DNA from: Rheinheimera oceanensis
Lineage (GTDB): Bacteria; Pseudomonadota; Gammaproteobacteria; Enterobacterales; Alteromonadaceae
Direction of reading: 5' to 3'
NCBI RefSeq assembly: GCF_018831085.1
Contig: NZ_JAGPNM010000011.1
Coordinates: 57,739-121,738 of the forward strand
DNA length: 64,000 nucleotides
The position numbers and the translations under genes were made by a program. A model generated the notes under the pieces. It searched no databases and was not told where the DNA came from. It saw nothing but the letters and a program-made list of their open reading frames with translations. This document shows, piece by piece, positions 62,113-64,000 of this stretch. Within the stretch, counting starts at the first letter, position 1. Each line of letters starts with the position of its first letter.

Positions 62113-62829
62113 CTATTCCGGCATCAGTTTCCCTCCAGGCTTCATACTGGGAAGTTCATTGATTAGCGCAGACAAGTAATCACCATAACCCTTTAATTCC
62201 GCATCATTAATATTTTCGATAGCAATCTTCAGTTGAATGAGTCGGCTAGAGCTTCTTTCTTCATTGCCTAGCTGAAGTTCATAGTTGACTGATAGATATA
62301 AGTATTCCAGAGTCTGATACTCAGTTAGGTTTGGCGACTCAAGAAGCTTGTTTATTTGTTGCAAAATCTCTGAACGATGGCGGTTTGCTAAATCAAATTC
62401 TCCTTCAGCTTCATAAAGGTAGGCAAGAACTCGTTTTAATTTGTTTTTGAAAATTTCGTCTTTATCGCGAAGCGAGTAGATTTTATCAAGATGTTCCAAC
62501 CTTGATAATTGATCTGAAATATTAGGCTTAGCTGTTTTAAGGTATGATCTAATTCTCGCCACTTCTTCTTCACTTAACCCTTCGAAGTCTTCTATGAATG
62601 CTATGAAGCCCGATTCTTTACAGAACCAAATCCCGTTTGAGTCAGTGAGAGGCCAGAACACCTGATCATATTTAGAAGGCCAATGATATATATAACTACC
62701 GTAACTAGCAGGTTGCATAACGGAGCAAGTGCTATCAGGTGCAATAGGATCCGGAACCGTAGATTCAACCCATGTAGTAGCGAAAACCTGTGACGTTACC
62801 AATAGGCAAAGAGAGAAAACGAACTTCAT
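62113..62829 (-). CDS. Secreted hypothetical protein (cassette gene)
   Basis: 238 aa from the ATG at 62829 (GGAG upstream), which starts a clear signal peptide FVFSLCLLVTSQVFA; an in-frame ATG at 62868 would bury it. The mature part has a Trp/Cys-containing region (PDSTCSVMQPASYG, SNGIWFCKESGFIAFIEDFEG) and then helical, TPR-like segments (KRVLAYLYEAEGEFDLANRH, YQTLEYLYLSVNYELQLGNE). Function unknown. It ends 8 bases before an attC-like core. Confidence 0.65.
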   Translation of the reverse strand: MKFVFSLCLLVTSQVFATTWVESTVPDPIAPDSTCSVMQPASYGSYIYHWPSKYDQVFWPLTDSNGIWFCKESGFIAFIEDFEGLSEEEVARIRSYLKTAKPNISDQLSRLEHLDKIYSLRDKDEIFKNKLKRVLAYLYEAEGEFDLANRHRSEILQQINKLLESPNLTEYQTLEYLYLSVNYELQLGNEERSSSRLIQLKIAIENINDAELKGYGDYLSALINELPSMKPGGKLMPE

Positions 62830-62965
62830 AATACAACACTCCGATGTCAGAAAATGGTGCATAGACATAATGACTCCCCACGAGGTGTTGCTCTCCGGGA
62901 ACGTGGGTTAGCTTTGCAGCCAGAGCCATAGTGTATTTGTTGAAGATACAATACTGGAGGTTAGT

Positions 62966-63106
62966 ATGATTAACAATAGCATCACTTTTATAAGCTTAGA
63001 TACGCCTCAAGAGTCCATCAAAGTAGCGTATATACAAAACAGTCGTGATGCAAAACCTGTCAGCAAGGATGCTGAAATCAGCAGGCGCTCATTGAGAATG
63101 AGATAA
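62966..63106 (+). pseudogene. IS110-family transposase, N-terminal remnant
   Basis: 46 codons from an ATG with GGAGG six bases ahead: INNSITFISLDTPQESIKVA, then YIQNSRDAKPVSKDAEISRR and a stop. This resembles the start of IS110/IS1111 DEDD transposases (ITFIGLDxHKxSIxVAY), including the first Asp; the remaining 250 or more residues are gone. It is the only plus-strand coding trace in the array. Confidence 0.5.
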
Positions 63107-63246
63107 GAGAGCCCGGATAGGTGTTTGTTGCAAGCTATCAGCTGGCAGCCATGATGACAGATAAAGCAGTCTATCTTGCTGATGGACAAGGCCTGGCCGC
63201 TAACACGGCCAGAAGAGCGGTTTTACCTATTGACTCCGGGAAGGCT

Positions 63247-63258
63247 CATATGTGTTAG
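63247..63258 (-). other. Possible attC R'' core after the SUKH-type gene
   Basis: ACCTAAC on the minus strand, 5 bases after the stop of the SUKH-type gene, fits RYYYAAC. The rest of the site is not clear: a GTGTTAGC 50 bases further could pair with CTAACAC, or the site may have been disrupted by the IS110 insertion. Confidence 0.35.
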
Positions 63259-63263
63259 GTGAT

Positions 63264-63830
63264 TTAACCTTTGTATATGACATTACCATCGATATCGTAG
63301 ACACTTTCATATGGTAAAAGAGATTGCACGAAATGATTAAAATTTTTCGCAACCACTAAATAATTAGATTCGTCAGACTCAATTACAATAACCTTCGGTT
63401 CTGTTTTCGAATCTCGATAGTCCAATGCAAGCCAGGTATGACCATCTCCATCGATTAGCACCAATTCCTCTGGCAACTCCCATTCTTCCACAAGACCTGG
63501 ACTATCAAAGATGGATCTATATTTTCCTGGGTCTAGGCCAGACAACTCTCCTATCTCATAGAACCCATCTCCGAAATAGTATTTCGTTGAGTCGGTGTCG
63601 CACGGCGGTAACTTCACAATCCAAGAATTTTTGGTACCAGCTAATTTTATATATGCATCTGGCAGCTTCACGCCATTCTCTTTTTCAAATAGTTCTATTC
63701 TTTCTTCAGGTGTATAGACGCGATAATTTTCTACTTCGTAGACGTCCCCGCAATTTGCACATACAAAATAGGCTGTGCCATCAATGAAATCTGGTTCGGG
63801 ATATTCTTTTGGGCACGATCTACATTTCAT
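63264..63830 (-). CDS. SMI1/KNR4 (SUKH)-family protein with N-terminal zinc ribbon
   Basis: 188 aa. Residues 1-30 hold two Cys pairs (KCRSCPKEY, FVCANCGDVY), a likely zinc ribbon. The rest fits SUKH: ERIELFEKENGVKLPDAYIKLA, LSGLDPGKYRSIFDSPGLVE, a WELPEELVLIDGDGHTWLALDY core and FNHFVQSLLP. SUKH proteins commonly neutralise secreted or CDI-type toxins; no toxin partner is nearby, and lone immunity genes occur in cassettes. Function inferred from family only. Confidence 0.75.
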   Translation of the reverse strand: MKCRSCPKEYPEPDFIDGTAYFVCANCGDVYEVENYRVYTPEERIELFEKENGVKLPDAYIKLAGTKNSWIVKLPPCDTDSTKYYFGDGFYEIGELSGLDPGKYRSIFDSPGLVEEWELPEELVLIDGDGHTWLALDYRDSKTEPKVIVIESDESNYLVVAKNFNHFVQSLLPYESVYDIDGNVIYKG

Positions 63831-63855
63831 TCATACTTCCTTAGTTCTGGTATTC

Positions 63856-63930
63856 GCCTAACGTAGAGTTAACCAGCGCTGCGCAGCTTTATCGCGCAGC
63901 GACCGAAGGGAGCCAGGTTGAGCGTAAGCG
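63856..63930 (-). other. attC-like site upstream of the SUKH cassette
   Basis: Minus strand: GCTCAAC core, GC-rich stem GCTGCGC-GATAAA-GCTGCGCAGC, GCTGGTTAACTCTAC, then GTTAGGC, the canonical R' core. The cassette gene starts 26 bases downstream. The site presumably belongs to the previous cassette, beyond the right edge. Confidence 0.65.
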
Positions 63931-64000
63931 TCCATTTTAGGACGTATTGACGCCTTATAGATTTCGGCCAAGCATCCTGGCTAGATGTCTTTCATGATCT

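Larger units (their letters stand above)
62870..63263. other. Non-coding stretch with IS110 remnant and cassette boundary
   Basis: 394 bases between two cassette genes. It holds a dyad CCCACG...CGTGGG (62877-62908), a truncated IS110-type transposase start (62966-63106), and about 150 further bases with no clear gene, with a possible attC core at its right end. Confidence 0.5.

Noticed and set aside
63190..63262. CTAACAC ... GTGTTAG pair as a complete short attC
   Set aside because: The inner stems do not pair and the distance is short; kept only as a possible half site.
1..64000. CRISPR arrays, tRNA and rRNA genes
   Set aside because: No regularly spaced repeats, cloverleaf-like tracts with T-loop signature, or rRNA-like sequence were recognised by eye; a tRNA scan would be decisive.

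Overview
The window looks like a chromosome segment of a marine or freshwater gammaproteobacterium of the Alteromonadales/Chromatiaceae type (Rheinheimera or Alishewanella-like). This is inferred from gene content (CsiV, hexameric-type citrate synthase, Bud32-like kinase beside csdE, comEC-msbA-lpxK cluster, lolCDE) and a base composition near 50% GC. No rRNA, tRNA or CRISPR array was recognised. Most of the left 59 kb is core chromosome.

Layout. 1-4.8 kb: the start of a thermostable-hemolysin-family gene, nadR, a GST, a HAD fragment, an SDR/AraC divergent pair and a DUF2200 remnant. 4.8-16.1 kb: the TCA block sdhCDAB-sucAB-sucCD on the minus strand with gltA divergent, divided by terminators. 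16.2-20.3 kb: the sulfur-relay genes csdA-csdE, a Bud32-like kinase, tcdA and a pseudouridine synthase. 20.3-30 kb: an envelope cluster (kdsB, trm112-like, lpxK, msbA, comEC, lolCDE). 30-36.7 kb: a PilZ protein, mfd, csiV and the rbgA/ylqF GTPase.

36.8-51.6 kb is the most interesting part of the core. A divalent-metal RND operon led by an RcnR/DmeR-type sensor (minus strand) and a P1B-4 metal ATPase (plus strand) carry near-identical G/C-centred operators. Between them lies a complete polymyxin-type envelope-remodelling module: dgkA-pmrA-pmrB diverging from an LTA-synthase-like transferase and an EptA/MCR-family phosphoethanolamine transferase. Both divergent promoters carry PmrA-type boxes (YTTAAG-N5-YTTAAG), and a third copy sits before the hemolysin-family gene at the far left end, so these genes may form one regulon.

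51.8-59.3 kb: a DUF1993 protein, a glycosyltransferase, rimO, murI, a DUF6064 membrane protein, a Tat-exported aldo/keto reductase and cardiolipin synthase. 59.3-64 kb is accessory DNA. Small unrelated minus-strand genes are separated by attC-like sites (RYYYAAC ... GTT cores, stop codons inside the core), together with an IS3-family element, an IS110 remnant and truncated VOC genes. I read this as the tail of a chromosomal integron cassette array that abuts clsA; the integrase, if any, would lie beyond the right edge.
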